Assembly: GCF_910592395.1 (NCBI RefSeq)
Contig: NC_088310.1
Coordinates: forward strand, 14,889,501 to 14,953,500
Source: Lineus longissimus
Taxonomy: Eukaryota > Nemertea > Pilidiophora > Heteronemertea > Lineidae
DNA: 64,000 nucleotides
Direction of reading: 5' to 3'
Shown here in pieces: positions 11,998-24,308 of the stretch. Position 1 is the first letter of the stretch, and every line of letters starts with the position of its first letter. The notes beneath the pieces were generated by a model, which ran no database searches, was not told the origin of the DNA, and saw nothing but the letters and a program-made list of their open reading frames with translations. A program made the position numbers and the translations under genes.

Positions 11998-13150
11998 AGC
12001 TCAACTGGGTGAGCTTATGTCGTCACGTCTTGTCCGTCGTCCGTCGTCTGTCCGTCCTTCCGGCGGTCCGTCGGGCCGGCCGTCTGTCCGTCCGGCGTCC
12101 GTTCACAATGGTGGCACGTTTGCTCACCATTGAGTCTAGGAGGTTGAAACTTGGTGTGTGGATGTCTTATGACAGCATGACCTGACATACCGAAAATCAT
12201 CGCAATTTGACGTACTTTTTGGGCTCCATGTGGCCATCTTTAAAAACCTTATTTTGTCAATATCTCATGAATGCTGATAGCTAGGATCTTGAATTTTTTT
12301 TCTGTGGATACCTCTGAAGAGACTACATGGCATAATACCCGGGTTTTTAATTTGACCTACTTTTCAAGGTTACAGAGGTCAAACTCTATAATTTCACCGT
12401 AGGTGGCACGTTTCGTCATCACTTGTTGTAGACTCTTTAAATTTGGTATGTAGACACTTATTGAGCATCTCTACATGTTGACCAAAAAAGTAGGTCAATG
12501 TTACCAACTTTTCAGTGATAAGTAGGTCAAGTTTGTAAAATCCTATGAAGACATTATTGTAGAAAATAGTGTTGCCCAAGGTTACACATGACTTGACCAA
12601 GTCAGTGTGATTCCTCTCTGTGTATTTGCTCCTCTCTATTTCAAGACTATAGCTAAATTAGGCAATATTTCAACAGTAAAGTATGTAAATAGCCTGCATG
12701 CCTAGTTACAACAATATCAAAGCAGTGCCAGGAATGAACCCCCTCTGGTAGAACAGCCAAAATGACCAAGTCAGTGTGATTCCTATCTTTTCAATATCTC
12801 ATGTGCGTTGATAGCTAGAACAATGACATTTTTACTGTCAATACTTCTGATGAGACTACATGACATAATGTACGGGTTTTTGATTTGACCTACTTTTGAA
12901 GGTCACAGAGGTCAAACTCTAAAATTTCAGCGAAGGTGCCACGTTTCGTTATTAATTGTCCTAGACTCTTCAAATTTGATATATAGACACCTATTCGGCA
13001 TCTGTATATATTAACAAAAAACTCCGGTCAATGTGAGCTACTTTTCAAGTGTAAGTAGGTCAGGTCATAAAACTCAATGTGAGTTATATCAAGAAACCTT
13101 CACTGTGTGATTCTCAAAGGGGCATCATTGATCAATGTAATCAAGATACG
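11998..13150 (+). mobile_element. Family D Helentron-like element, copy 1 (3' end unclear)
   Basis: Starts AGCTCAACTGGGTGAGC followed by dense GTCCGTC motifs. Core segments at about 12300-12480 and 12780-13010 resemble family A/D monomers (GGTCACAGAGGTCAAAC, GTAGACACC). I could not find its terminal hairpin; the foldback element begins at 13208. Confidence 0.45.
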
Positions 13151-13207
13151 GATTGTCCGTAGTTTACTCCAGAAATTCGCCGAAATTTCAAAACTACAGA
13201 AGCTACG

Positions 13208-14646
13208 CAAGGAGGATACCGCGGTGACGTCACGGCTTTTCCAAGATGGCGCTGCATATTGTAAACAAACTCGATCCACAGCCAAGGGAAAATCAAGTCA
13301 TCAAAAAAGTTAGATTTTTCGCATCAAATAAGAGTTATTAGTACTTTCCTGCTATGAAATAAGTCTTCAGACAATAAGCTATCATTTGAATAATGAAAAG
13401 TGCTGTTTTGATGGGGAAAAATAGGGTTTTTTAAACCAAATAGCCGGGCACCGATCTTCCAAAATTAGCGATGGTTTCAAAACCGCAAAAAATCTGTGCA
13501 TGTTTTTGTAAGCGGTCGTCGCTCGCGCAAACTTGTCTGCATGTTTTTGTGAAAGAGGACGTCGGCGAACGCGGTCGTATATCAAAACAGACGTTGGGTG
13601 GCGCTCGCGCAAACTTTCCTCACATGTTTTTGTGAAAGAGGACGTCGGCGAACGCGGTCGTATATCAAAACAGACGTTGGGTGGCACTCGAGACGGGTCT
13701 TCCTATTTAGCTTCCAGTGGCGACCAGTGGCGTCCAACGCGAAATAATAGGGTGTATATGGTTAAAAATGTTTTCAAGCTCCTAAAACACTTTCAATAAA
13801 CAATATTTAGAAGTTTGGTGGAGTTTGCAAACCTAGTTTTTGAATAATCATCACCAGAAAACGATCTTAGTATGCCAACCTGATGCCAGATCCCGATTCC
13901 GCTTTTTCTATAAACCCAAGGAACGGCAGCTAAAACAAACATGGCGTCCAGTACTTTTGCTGGACGCATACTAAGATCGTTTTCTGGTGATAATTATTCA
14001 AAAACTAGGTTTGCAAACTCCACCAAACTTCTAAATCTTGTTTATTGAAAGTGTTTTAGGAGCTTGAAAACATTTTTAACCATATACACCCTATTATTTC
14101 ACGTTGGACGCCACTGGTCGCCACTGGACGCTAAATAGGATGACCCGTCTCGAGCGCCACCCAACGTCTGTACGACCGCGTTCGCCGACGTCCTCTTTCA
14201 CAAAAACATGCAGACAAGTTTGCGCGAGCGACGACCGCTTACAAAAACATGTACAGATTTTTTGCGGTTTTCACGGCCCATACTAAGTCAAAACAATAAC
14301 AAACTCAACTGCATCTCTACTGTATATTGCGTAGTGCATTGCCTAGTGTATTTCGTAGTGTATTTAAGCGGAGACATTATTTCCGCACTTTGGCCACGCC
14401 AAACGTCTTTTTTATTCGTGGAAGTTAATCTGCTCTGTAAATTTTATTTTACACAGGAAGAATCCATGCTAGGTATTGCAATATTTCATGTCTATTGGTG
14501 TTTTTGTGTACAGGAGCGCACCAGACAGTGAGACGTGGAGATGTGTTCAGTGCTGGTGCTGTCAGTAGACTGAATCTGATTGGCCATAGCGATCACTAAT
14601 ATGGGTCGGGATCACGTGATGTGACGTCACCGCGGTATCCTCCTTG
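13208..14646. mobile_element. 1.44-kb foldback element with 9-bp target duplication (MULE- or hAT-like)
   Basis: The ends are a perfect 26-bp inverted repeat beginning CAAGGAGGATACCGCGG. GAAGCTACG flanks both sides (13199-13207 and 14647-14655). Inside, a second pair of arms (about 13480-13888 and 13966-14275) is also reverse-complementary, so most of the element could fold into a long hairpin. The left arm contains an 86-bp tandem duplication (about 13542-13713) absent from the right arm. There is no transposase ORF. A 9-bp duplication fits Mutator-like elements; an 8-bp reading with a CA start would fit hAT. Confidence 0.75.
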
Positions 14647-14752
14647 GAAGCTACGAATGCCGCTCGAAAAACTACGGATGTAAAAAAAGAGTTAATTCTT
14701 TCGTCCGCCTCATTTTCGAGATGAGCCCTGTTCTAGCAACACCCTGTGTTAA

Positions 14753-15461
14753 CCCTTTCGCTGCGGATGTACGCATTTTTGCGACCAAAAAATATTTCCG
14801 ATCTGTGCGGATGTACGCAGAACTGCGACTTGGGAGAGACCTGAATCAGACGATGTTTTCAATAGCAAATTAGTACAGTAACTTGTCGCTAGGTGTCCTG
14901 CCATGTTGTTTACCGCTAGAACTTCCGATTTCTTGGTAAAACTTCGGTGTTTTTATTCAAAGTTTAGGCGATATTTTGAGTCCAAAGTTTTGTAAACAAA
15001 TTTAAATGCCTCAGTCACGTGTTCGACGAACTGCAGAATCAATAATTGATGAAATAGTGAATTCGAGGCGTTAGAAGACGAGTCTGATTAGTGATTATGA
15101 TTCTGAACATAATGCCGATGTACACAGCGTGCATGGGGATGGAAAGTGTGCATGATTCAGGGTCCGAGGGGGATGATAGTGATAGCCTGGGTCAAGATGA
15201 AAAATGGTGTTTTTCTCCTCTTTGATTATTACTAATTAGCGTTATTTAGTTAATTAACATAATTTCAGGTGATTGACAAATGCATTATTTGAAAGTCAAT
15301 GCTGTCCCCAACAACCTTTTCCAATAGTCCAAAGCTCTATCTCTTCTCCTTCAGGCTGTATATTGGCCTCAAAGTTACCTATGTTAAAATTGGCTTTTAC
15401 AGTATTTTGGGGGCAGCAAGGAATCAATATTGAAATAATTTTGAGCGGCGCAGCGAAAGGG
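14753..15461. mobile_element. piggyBac-like deletion derivative flanked by TTAA
   Basis: TTAA at 14749-14752 and 15462-15465 flanks inverted ends CCCTTTCGCTGCG and its complement. TTAA duplication with C-starting termini is the piggyBac signature. Inside, broken frames (about 15006-15200) include acidic stretches such as DYDSEHNADVHSVHGDGK, like the acidic N-terminus of piggyBac transposases. The catalytic part is absent. Confidence 0.65.
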
Positions 15462-15464
15462 TTA

Positions 15465-16215
15465 AGCAGGGTGTACACTGGTAAAATATTAGCAACATTT
15501 TACCAACATTTTTACAACAATTTAGCAACAAGCCCTTCATGGCCCTGTGTACACTAGCAACAAAATAGCTACAAATTTGCAACATTTTTACAACATGTTG
15601 GTAAATTGTTGCAAACCTTTTAGTGGGAACAAAGGGAAAATAGGTATTTTGCGAGAGAAAATTGATGATTCTAAGGAGAGAAGATGTGTTTTGAGGTCTT
15701 CTGCAGCAATTTTAGCTGTTATTGTTGAGATGCGGAAGAGGCAGCAAAATTAATCAAATAGAGTATCGACCAGGCCCTGGATCAAAATGAGGGTGGATCA
15801 TGGATGGGGCATATCACTGCCTGTTAAAGGAGTTACGGCTGACTGCATGACAAGCCATCATACAAAAACTTCCTGCGAGTGGATGAAACTGCATTCGAAG
15901 AACTTCTTGAAAAGGTTTCACCACCCATTACGAAGCAAGACACTCTCTTGAGAGTTGCCATACCAGCCGCTTTTTCAAGTCACATGACCTCAGGTAGATC
16001 ACATGACGCAAATCCTATTTCTGATTGGCTGAAGAGTTTGCAACATTTTTACAACATGCAACAAAGAATTGCATTGCATTTAATTTGCAACATTTTTACA
16101 ACAATTTTTCAACATGTTGTAAGACGCGTTTTGCTCTGTACACACTATGCAACATTTGTTGCAACCGTAAATGTTGTAAAAATGTTGCTAATATTTTGCT
16201 AGTGTACACAGGCCT
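15465..16215 (+). mobile_element. PIF/Harbinger-like relic with N-terminal transposase fossil
   Basis: Terminal inverted repeats contain GTGTACACT then AAAATATTAGCAACATTTT, and TTA flanks both ends (15462-15464, 16216-16218), the 3-bp duplication typical of PIF/Harbinger. Between them broken + strand frames read TRPWIK, then VDETAFEELLEKVSPPITKQ at about 15876-15940, typical of the N-terminal part of Harbinger transposases. No DDE core remains. The interior also has repeated TTGCAACATTTTTACAAC motifs. Confidence 0.65.
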
Positions 16216-16218
16216 TTA

Positions 16219-18165
16219 GTCTCGCGCTACGCGGTTTCAATATGCATGCTGTACTGTATGCAGTCTGTATATGCTGCAGTACATTAACCGCGTTCGTCAA
16301 TAACATGGTGGTTAATTATGCTGCTGGGAATGGGAGAAAGCGGGCCGTTTAGGACAACTGTGGCTGTGCACAGAAAAAAGGTGTTTTACCCAAACATGAG
16401 GACTACCGAAGGACCCCCTGAAACTACTGAAAAATTAGGAATTTTATTAAAATACCACTGAAGGAGAAATTCTGGGGTTGGCAGCTCTGCTATCATAAAA
16501 AAATCGGTCAAAGTGGCCCTTACTTTACTCGATATTTGTCCATTTTTAGCTCTGCTGACGAAGTCAGCGAGCGGGTAGAATAGCTATTCAGATTCTGTCC
16601 GTCAGTCAGCCATCCGTCAGTCAGCCATCCGTCCGTCCGTGGGTACGTCCATCTGTCGCCATGGGGTGCACGTTTTGTAACCGTAAGACTTTGAGATTTC
16701 AACTTGTCTAATTTTAGTGTATATTTTTCTCTGATCTGAAACTAAATATTTGACCTACATTCGTGTGAGACGGCTTTGTTTAAAAAGGCCTATCTCGCTC
16801 ACTGGAGGAAGAATAGTGTCCAGTTTGGGTGTGAAAAATTAGCTTGAATTATAAAATTTCAGGGAAAAATATGCGTCAGTTAAATATTTTTGCCAGGGTG
16901 TTTTATTGGCCAAAGAAAATTAAGAATTCTTTAAAAAAAAACGCCCTTTGACATCATAGTTGCGCAGTCATATGCTGCTCTCCTGATTGGACCTGAAGCT
17001 GCATGTAGACCAATCTCGACACTAGAGACGTCGATTTCGTTCCTTTCAACGCCTCTGGTATTTGTAAGCTGCCACCATCTTGCAAAAAGGAGTACTGCGA
17101 ATGTGGAAAAGGAAATAATTTTTCAATACATGTCTATAAACAGCAATAATTTGTGCTACCACTAATGTCTGAATAAAAGCAAATTTTTTATATTTCTCAT
17201 CATCCTCAAAGGCTGCATGTGGCAGATGTGACAAATGATGCTGTTGTTTAAAGTTTTGCAGGAATTCGAAGCGTGATTTGTTCCAGGAAGTTCGTCAAAC
17301 TCTGTATATCTCAGAGACTCCACAAGTATGAATCTACATAGTGTATGCTAGTGCACATCAGTGCACATTGATATTGACCTCCTTTGACAAAAGCTAAATC
17401 GCCCTTAATGCTTTTTAAAGCTTTGGGTGGTATTTAATCTGTTCTAATATATATATAATGACGGTTTCTGATGTCTATGACAACTAATCAATGAATTGAG
17501 AGTGTTTTCGAAATATTTACGTCATGGTTGCTGAGTGAAAGTTTCAATGCCGGGATATTTAAACTTCTTAAATACCTGGGGTACAGTCATAGCATTGACC
17601 TGTTCCTTCCTGAATTGATGGTGTACATTCATTGATTTTGCTTTTGGCTTTTTCGAAATACAGTGCGGCTCATAAGGGCCAAGTAAACCCTATAAGTGTT
17701 TTGCTTACTTTGCTGGACTTGCTCAAAACTCAGTTTCTTAGAATGTTGCTAATCAATTTCCAAAACAACTTATCAGTATCAGTCTTGGTTTTTCAAAATT
17801 GTTTCTCATGGAAAAAATGTGTATTTTAAGCCAAGATGTCGCCCAAATGTTTCTATCAATAGTATGCAGGGGTTCACACACAGCCAGACCTCAGGGCAGG
17901 CACCTATATCTGCCACATCACCAACATTACGGTACACCTGCCCACCAAACCTGCACCTTAAATTGCTCAATAGGCCAATTTCTAATAAAAGCTTAGCAAA
18001 CAAGCGCAATAATCAGTCAACCCAAGGATTTCAATGATTATTGGCGAATTACACAAGGCCCCCATTTTCAAGGGTATGGTCTACAATTCGCTGAGCAAAT
18101 TGCCAAATTCTAGTTGTCCCTCTCATTGAATAATTTATATGTTCTTGCTCCTTTTTCTTCTTCAG
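16219..18165. other. Upstream region of SART1; no gene recognised
   Basis: Holds a family B 5' fragment from about 16547 (AGCTCTGCTGACGAAGTCAGC followed by GTCAGTCAG/GTCCGTCC) and an inverted relative of the 7-kb repeat at about 17030-17095. A SART1 promoter or 5' untranslated exon may lie here, because the first coding exon is preceded by an acceptor-like sequence. I cannot place either. Confidence 0.4.
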
Positions 18166-18173
18166 TCTACACA

Positions 18174-18378
18174 ATGGGGTCCTCTAAAAAGCATAGAGAA
18201 AGGGAACATAGACACAAACACAAACACAGGTCTAGGTCACGGTCTCTGTCAAGGTCACGTGACACAGAACGGAAGCGGCGTAAAGAGGAGGAAAAGCGAA
18301 AACGAAAAGAGCTAGAAAACTATCCTGATATAAGAATTGCATCTTCTTCAGTTAAGCAGGAGCCAAAGGATGGTGCAG
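18174..18378 (+). CDS. SART1: SART1 coding exon 1 (start codon)
   Basis: Starts MGSSKKHREREHRHKHKHRS, an Arg/Ser- and Lys/His-rich N-terminus like SART1 (human U4/U6.U5 tri-snRNP-associated protein 1, yeast Snu66), a nuclear splicing factor needed for tri-snRNP joining of the spliceosome. The exon ends after KQEPKDGA at a GTATGT donor (18379), phase 1. CTTTTTCTTCTTCAG at 18151-18165 looks like a 3' splice site eight bases before the ATG, so an upstream untranslated exon is likely. The identity becomes firm with the following exons, which read through SLTIEETNKLRAKLGLKPLE when joined. The N-terminal region is shorter than the human one. Confidence 0.85.
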
Positions 18379-18412
18379 GTATGTCGATGTAAATCAATTT
18401 TTGCTCAACTAG

Positions 18413-18535
18413 CTTTTACAATCATGTGTCGTCCATCAGTCTGGTGGCAGGGCAAGTTTGGTAACTGCTTGGGGTGTCAACCTAAAACTTTGTGCACATG
18501 AATGCCTGGGCCAGATGTCCCTCAAACAGTGGAAG
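18413..18535 (+). repeat. Diverged family A/B fragment in SART1 intron 1
   Basis: Contains TGTCGTCCATCAG, GTAACTGCTTGGGGTG and AACTTTGTGCACATGAA blocks, recognisable but diverged versions of the core-monomer sequence. Confidence 0.35.
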
Positions 18536-18776
18536 AGAAGTTTCAAATCTGAAAATATTTTTATATTTGAACACTGAAAATATCGTTGTCAAAAAAGCAA
18601 ATGGTTAGGCATCATCTGCGGAGCTTGTCTGAAGTGATTCAGCTAAAGCACAATAGCAGAATGCCCTTTTTCAAAAAGAAAATGCCCTGCTTTAAGAAAA
18701 AGAAAAGTTTCTATGATTAGGAGAGGTGGTCTGACACCTACTAAAAGGCATATATGTGTTTTAAAATGCACAATTG

Positions 18777-19994
18777 CAGGGATCAAAGTTCTCCACAAAA
18801 AGGTCGCATATGCGACCCAAAAATTAAAAATGCGACTTGAGTTTAACCGCGTACTGGCACCGTACAACTTTAACTGAAAGCTCTTTTTGTGACCTACTTT
18901 TAACTGTGCACGCAGCTAATATCCATGCGATCAAAACTACAATAAACGGGAGTATTGAGTCGCACAATGAATGGTTGAGGATTTTCTCTTGGATGATTCA
19001 TATTTAATTGGCAGAGCAGAAAATCTTCCAATGATCATGTTAGCGTGCACGTCACGTCGTTCAGTCCCGATGGATTCTACATGTTGCGCGGCAACCATTG
19101 ATCGATCGTCGTTATGATAGCACGTCATCTAACAGCAACGCAACGAGTGAACAATCTATCGTCTGCACCAGTGCACACAACAATGTAGCACTCGCAGCAA
19201 ATTTCTACACTTTTGGGAAGAAGTGAGTATTAAGAAGTAACATAATTGAACTTCTTGGAAAGTGCACTTACATCATCTCACTTTATTCGACAGATAAATG
19301 ACAGCATGGCCACAAGTAATTCCTCCACAGGTATCCTATCCTATTTGAGAACTCTTGGTAACTGGTTAGATATAGCTCACGGAACAAGAAGAGAAACCGA
19401 GCGTGAAGCGAGAGATTGTGCTGATAAATGATAATTTATGTGGCCATACCCTTCGTAGTAGTACAGCATGCACCGCAAATTCATAGACTGCCATTTTCTG
19501 GTCATGTCATTGGTCTGGATATTCCCGCAACTCAAACCTTGTTCCTTCGATATCGATCAATAGAGCATCGACGCCAGCACTAGATTGTAACAAACGGGAA
19601 ACGAGGTCACATTGTCGATGAGGTGATACTTCGTAATCATTATATATCGCGCACAGGTCGTCTGCGTAGACCAGTACATGGCTAAAGGCCATAGTTAGCG
19701 TTTGCGGCCATAGTGAGTGGTGGTTTTGATTCCCGTTGCACCCTTTCATTGGCACTTTTCAACTCAAGTAGAAGACTATTTCAATCTCGCGAGGAGTGTA
19801 AGATAGGCCGTGCATGATGAATTTGATGCTGATCGGTCGTCTTTTCTGTAGTGAATAAGGCGTCAAAACAACAGCGAGAAAAAATACCGAAAAGGCAGGA
19901 AAATATTTGCGACTTGGGTGTGCAAAATGCGACTACGATGATGACAAAAGGTCAAACAATGTGACATGGTAAAGAAAGTGAACTTCGATCCCTG
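18777..19994. mobile_element. hAT-like non-autonomous element in SART1 intron 1
   Basis: The ends are CAGGGATCAAAGTTC and the complement of CAGGGATCGAAGTTC, a hAT-type terminus. AATTG flanks both sides (18772-18776, 19995-19999), suggesting a 5-bp target duplication. Subterminal GCGAC-rich motifs occur at both ends. Internal ORFs are short and unrecognised. Confidence 0.6.
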
Positions 19995-20269
19995 AATTGG
20001 CTCCATAAAATCTCTTTTATACCATAAAAGTATAAAAATTGTTTACTTTTCAAATTAAAGCAGAAATTGCCGTGATGAAAAATACCCTTATTTTGGCTAA
20101 AAATTTCTCCTGCCTTTTCAGAGAACAAAGTTGCCCTGCCTTTCAAAAAAACCCAGCTGAAACACTAGTCTGGTTGCATGTCAAAGACTGGTCATAAACA
20201 GTTATGACTTCTAGTGTTATATAGACGGGCAGTTTTTTTTGCATAACCCAATATACTGGTTATTTTCAG

Positions 20270-20333
20270 GATCATCAATGGGGGTTTCTGCTGGTGGCGG
20301 TGATGACTTATCTTTGACAATAGAAGAAACGAA
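20270..20333 (+). CDS. SART1: SART1 coding exon 2
   Basis: A 64-nt exon between acceptor TTATTTTCAG and donor GTAAGT. It reads SSMGVSAGGGDDLSLTIEET plus a split Asn codon. The SLTIEET stretch matches the conserved SART1 motif preceding KLRAKLGLKPLE. Phase 1 in, phase 2 out, consistent with its neighbours. Confidence 0.85.
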
Positions 20334-21096
20334 GTAAGTATAAAGGTTGTGAATCTTTTGCAGGAAAGACAAAGTCCTTCTAATGTCCAAGGTTCTGCTG
20401 ATGTCCCATCCTTTGGACTGTTGTCCTAGAAGTTTAGTGTATCTTGACCACCTGGGTTTTTCCCAGCTAGCTGTAAATGTCAACGTCTCATCAGAATTTC
20501 TCTCCTTGGCCCTGTAAAGTACCAGGCCGAGTTATAGTTGGGTAAGTGTGTCTGTGCAAGTGTGCATTACCGTCTCCGATGAGCTCCTAAATGGCTAAGG
20601 CGGATGATCATCAAATGTTTCTTGTAGTTTCTAGGTGAAAATGCACAGGGCCACCCGAAATAATTTGTCCGTTTGCTGTTGCCCGACTGACCTATCAATG
20701 ATCAAAACTGCCCCGACTCCAATGATTTTATTTGGGTTTACTTTATACAAGTTGACAACCATCGACATGCTGATGCACTTCGAACAAAAACACTGACAGA
20801 AATATTTTTTCCCACAAACTAGGCATGGAGCATTGCTGATGGCTCACATGTGTACTGTTGTTCGGTGACAATCTCCTAGCTGTGGTGGAAAACCACAGGG
20901 ATGTGTTTATTGATAAAAATACTCTCTGTCCGTCAGTCCATCCGGCCACTTGTGAGTGCTATATCTGGAAAAGTCAGCAAAGTATTAAAGCCAGATTTGG
21001 TGGGTGGGTACGTATAGACATAAGCCAGTTCACTGTCACGCCGTAGATATACGGGAAAATTTTTTGACCATCAACTGTCACTTGACTTTACTACTA

Positions 21097-21274
21097 CAGT
21101 AGAACCTCTCTATTAAGGACATCCTTGGGACTGACAAGTGCTGTCCTTAATAGAGAGGTGTCCTTATTCGAGAGGTCAAATTGAATGAAAACAAACAATT
21201 TTGGACCAAAATGAGTGTCCTTAATCGAGAGGTTGTCCTTGATAGAGAGGTGTCCGCTAAGGCAGGTTCCACTG
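21097..21274. mobile_element. Pogo/Tigger-type MITE, 178 bp
   Basis: The ends are CAGTAGAACCTC and the complement of CAGTGGAACCTG, and TA bounds both (21095-21096, 21275-21276). The interior repeats GTCCTTAATAGAGAGG-type motifs in both orientations. CAGT termini with TA duplication are typical of pogo/Tigger derivatives. Confidence 0.7.
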
Positions 21275-21796
21275 TAATTAAAACTCAATGTTTTGGGTTA
21301 ATCTTAAAGGCCATGACTCTAGGTATTTTGCCATTTCCTGCTGTAAGACGATTTCAAAATTACAGGAACCCCCATGCAACTTGCTCCATCCATTTTGAAG
21401 ATATAGCCATTCATATGTGATAACTAGATTACCTAATCAGGCTAGCAACTGGCTTGTTAAAACCAGGGGGCGGTTTTACCAAAGGTTTTGATGTAGATAA
21501 GGCTATTGCCCTACTTGGGAGGACAAATATCAATTAATGGTCTTAAAATATATATAAGAAGTCTGTTTTTCATTGAAGTTTTCAATGTTCAAGTATGAAA
21601 GCATACTTTTGCTCGTGATAAATGAGTTTATTGTATTCCAAAAAATAAGTTAATCTAATTTTTTAATTTTTTGGAAAACCGGTTATATTTATTTTAGAAG
21701 CCAATCTGACATCTAGAAAGTGTTATTTGAGCTAATTTATGAAGTTGGAAATCAAAATCAATTCCAAAAAACAATTATACGATACGTCGATAATAA

Positions 21797-23010
21797 CATC
21801 TATATGATAGCCCTGTGTCCGTCGTCGTCGTCCGTATCCTGTGTGGCACGTTTCTTAACCGCTTGTGCTATGAACTTGAAACTTTGTACACATTATGACC
21901 TAGGTCACATGACCTCTGACAGCCAATTTCGGTCCGGTCTGATTCTTCACCTGGCCACCAGGGGGCTAAAACCAAAAACTTAAAAAATGCGATAACTCGT
22001 TTATTACTGATTTGATTTTGCTAAAAATTTTATGGTGGGTACCCCTAGCAAGGATACATCACATATCGTACGGGTTTTTGATTTGACCTACTTGTCAAGG
22101 TCACAGGGGTCAAACTCTCAAATTTCACCGATAGTGGCACGTTTTGTCATTATTTGTGTTACAGTCTTTAAATGTGGTATGAAGACACCTATTAGGCATT
22201 TGTACGTTTTGACAAAAGTTAAGGTCGATATTGCATTATTTTCAAGGTCACTGAGGTCAAATGGCGCAAACTTCCTTGACATGACGCATCTCTCATGTCC
22301 AATAGTATTTGGTGAAAGTACCTTGATCATTCAATATTACCCTTAGTCTGGTGATCTCAGGGACCAAAGTTCGGTCCAATATGATTCACCATTTGACCAC
22401 CAGGGAGCAAAATCCCAAAACCTTAAAAATGTGATTATTCCTTAACTTCTTGCCGGATTGCCACCAATTTGATATCATCGGTACATCTAACCACCATACA
22501 GTATATGTCACACAGGTTTTTAATTTGACGTACTTTTCAAGGTCACAGAGGTCAAATGGCGTAAATTGGCCGTCAGTCCGTAACTATGGCACGTTTCTTA
22601 ACCACAATGACTATTGATCACAAATTAAGTACACATGTACCCCTTGGTCAGATGATCTGAGGTATCGAAGTTTGGTGCGATCTGATTTTCCGTTTGGCCT
22701 CCAGGGAGGGGGCCAAATCCAAAATTCTTCTAAATGCTATTATTCCTTAATTACTTGCCCGATTGGCACCAATTTTATATCATAGGTACATCTAATTCTA
22801 ACAACCATTCAATATGTCACCCGGGTCTTTTTTGATTTGACCTACTTTTCAAGGTCACAGAGGTCAAATGTACTGTAAATTGGCCATTTTGGGGAAATTG
22901 TAGTTGGACCTACATCAAACCTAACACTACATGACAAAATACCATGCTCTTTATTCATCTTTCCTCCACATGAGGTGAGCACAATGGCCCTGGCCATTTC
23001 ATTGTGGTTA
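21797..23010 (+). mobile_element. Family A/D element, 5'-truncated copy
   Basis: Begins inside the GTCCGTCGTCGTCG tract, contains about four core monomers, and ends with AGGTGAGCACAATGGCC-CTGGCC and ATTTCATT. The distal half resembles 62019-63432 more closely than the other family A copies, suggesting a hybrid or a distinct subfamily. Confidence 0.55.
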
Positions 23011-23189
23011 GCAGTTTAGTATGTTGTCAGTGCTTAATGGACCATCAAGGGTATCACATGGTTCCATTTGTTGTCATCTAATAGGATATTCATACCTTAT
23101 TAATTTTAACCAACTACAACTAGTTTTATAGCAGGTTTAATTTTGCGGTTGCAGTAAAAAACGAAAAAAATATGAAAGAATGCAAAACG

Positions 23190-23702
23190 TCTCGTTTTTG
23201 TTTAGAACTCCCTGTCATCTGTCGTATCCTATTTCAAAAACAGTAGCACGTTTCTTACCGGCTAGGGACATGGACTCAAAACTTTGTATGCATGACCCCC
23301 TAGGCCAGATGATCTTTGACACTGAATTTCGGTCCGGTCTGATTCTTGACTTGGCCACCAGGGGGCCAAAACTGAAAACATAAATAGTGTGATATCTCAC
23401 TTATTAGGGATTTGTTTTATGAAATTTTTATGGTAGGTAATCATAGCAAGGATATATCACATATCGTAGGTGTTTTTGATTTGACGTACTTTTCAAGGTC
23501 ACATAGGTCAAATGGCGTAAATTTGCCGTTTGAGTGTAACTGTGGCACATTTCTTAATTGCTAGGGCTATGAGCTTGGAAGTTTTTATGCATGACCCCCT
23601 AGGTCAGATGACCTCTGACAGCCAATTTTGGTCTGATCTGATTTTTGACTTGGCCACCAGGGGGCCAAAGCTGAAAACACAAAAAGTGTGATATCTCACT
23701 TT
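23190..23702 (+). repeat. Partial family A tandem core (about two monomers)
   Basis: Starts in sequence equivalent to the unit after the CGT tract and runs two monomers up to the TTTTT at which the next family A element begins (23705). Confidence 0.5.
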
Positions 23703-23842
23703 TTGGCTCACCGTAGGGGAGTCTATACGATAGCTCTGTGTCCGTCATCGTTGTCGTCGTCTTCGTTGTCGTCGTCGTCGACCGTTGTATCCTGTGGCAC
23801 GTTTCTTAACCGCTTGTGCTATGAACCTGAAACTTTGTATAC

Positions 23843-24308
23843 GGCCAGAGACCTCTATTAGCCAGCGTGTACATTCTGTGTACATTTCAATGAATAAAGG
23901 TTAGTGAAAAAGTACACCAAGGGTGCTTTAATTCCCACCAAATTTTATATGTGTTATGAAGAGGCTTTTATCGAAATAATAGTAAAAATTCAAAACATTC
24001 CAATACCGATTGCCTGAGAAAAATTGATTTTTGTACAGCATTGCCATCAAATCGTCACTCGCAGACTGATATGGGCCTATTAGAATACAAGTTCTAAACT
24101 GGCCAGTAAGACAATATTTCCTTAAATTAATTATCAAAAAGTATATCCCTGTTATGGCCTGGCTCTGTAGATTAAGAATCCACCAAAGATTGAAGAATAA
24201 ATCCACTTTCACCCATCACAGTCATGTATTTACCACAGCTTCACCGTTCAGTACGGACTATGTGTCAGTGCCACACTTCCGCCTGTGGATGAATACATGT
24301 CTCTGCCC
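23843..24308. repeat. Left terminal direct repeat
   Basis: 466 bp, differing from the right copy at only a handful of positions by eye. Mirrored 94-codon minus-strand ORFs in both copies only reflect this duplication. Confidence 0.75.
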
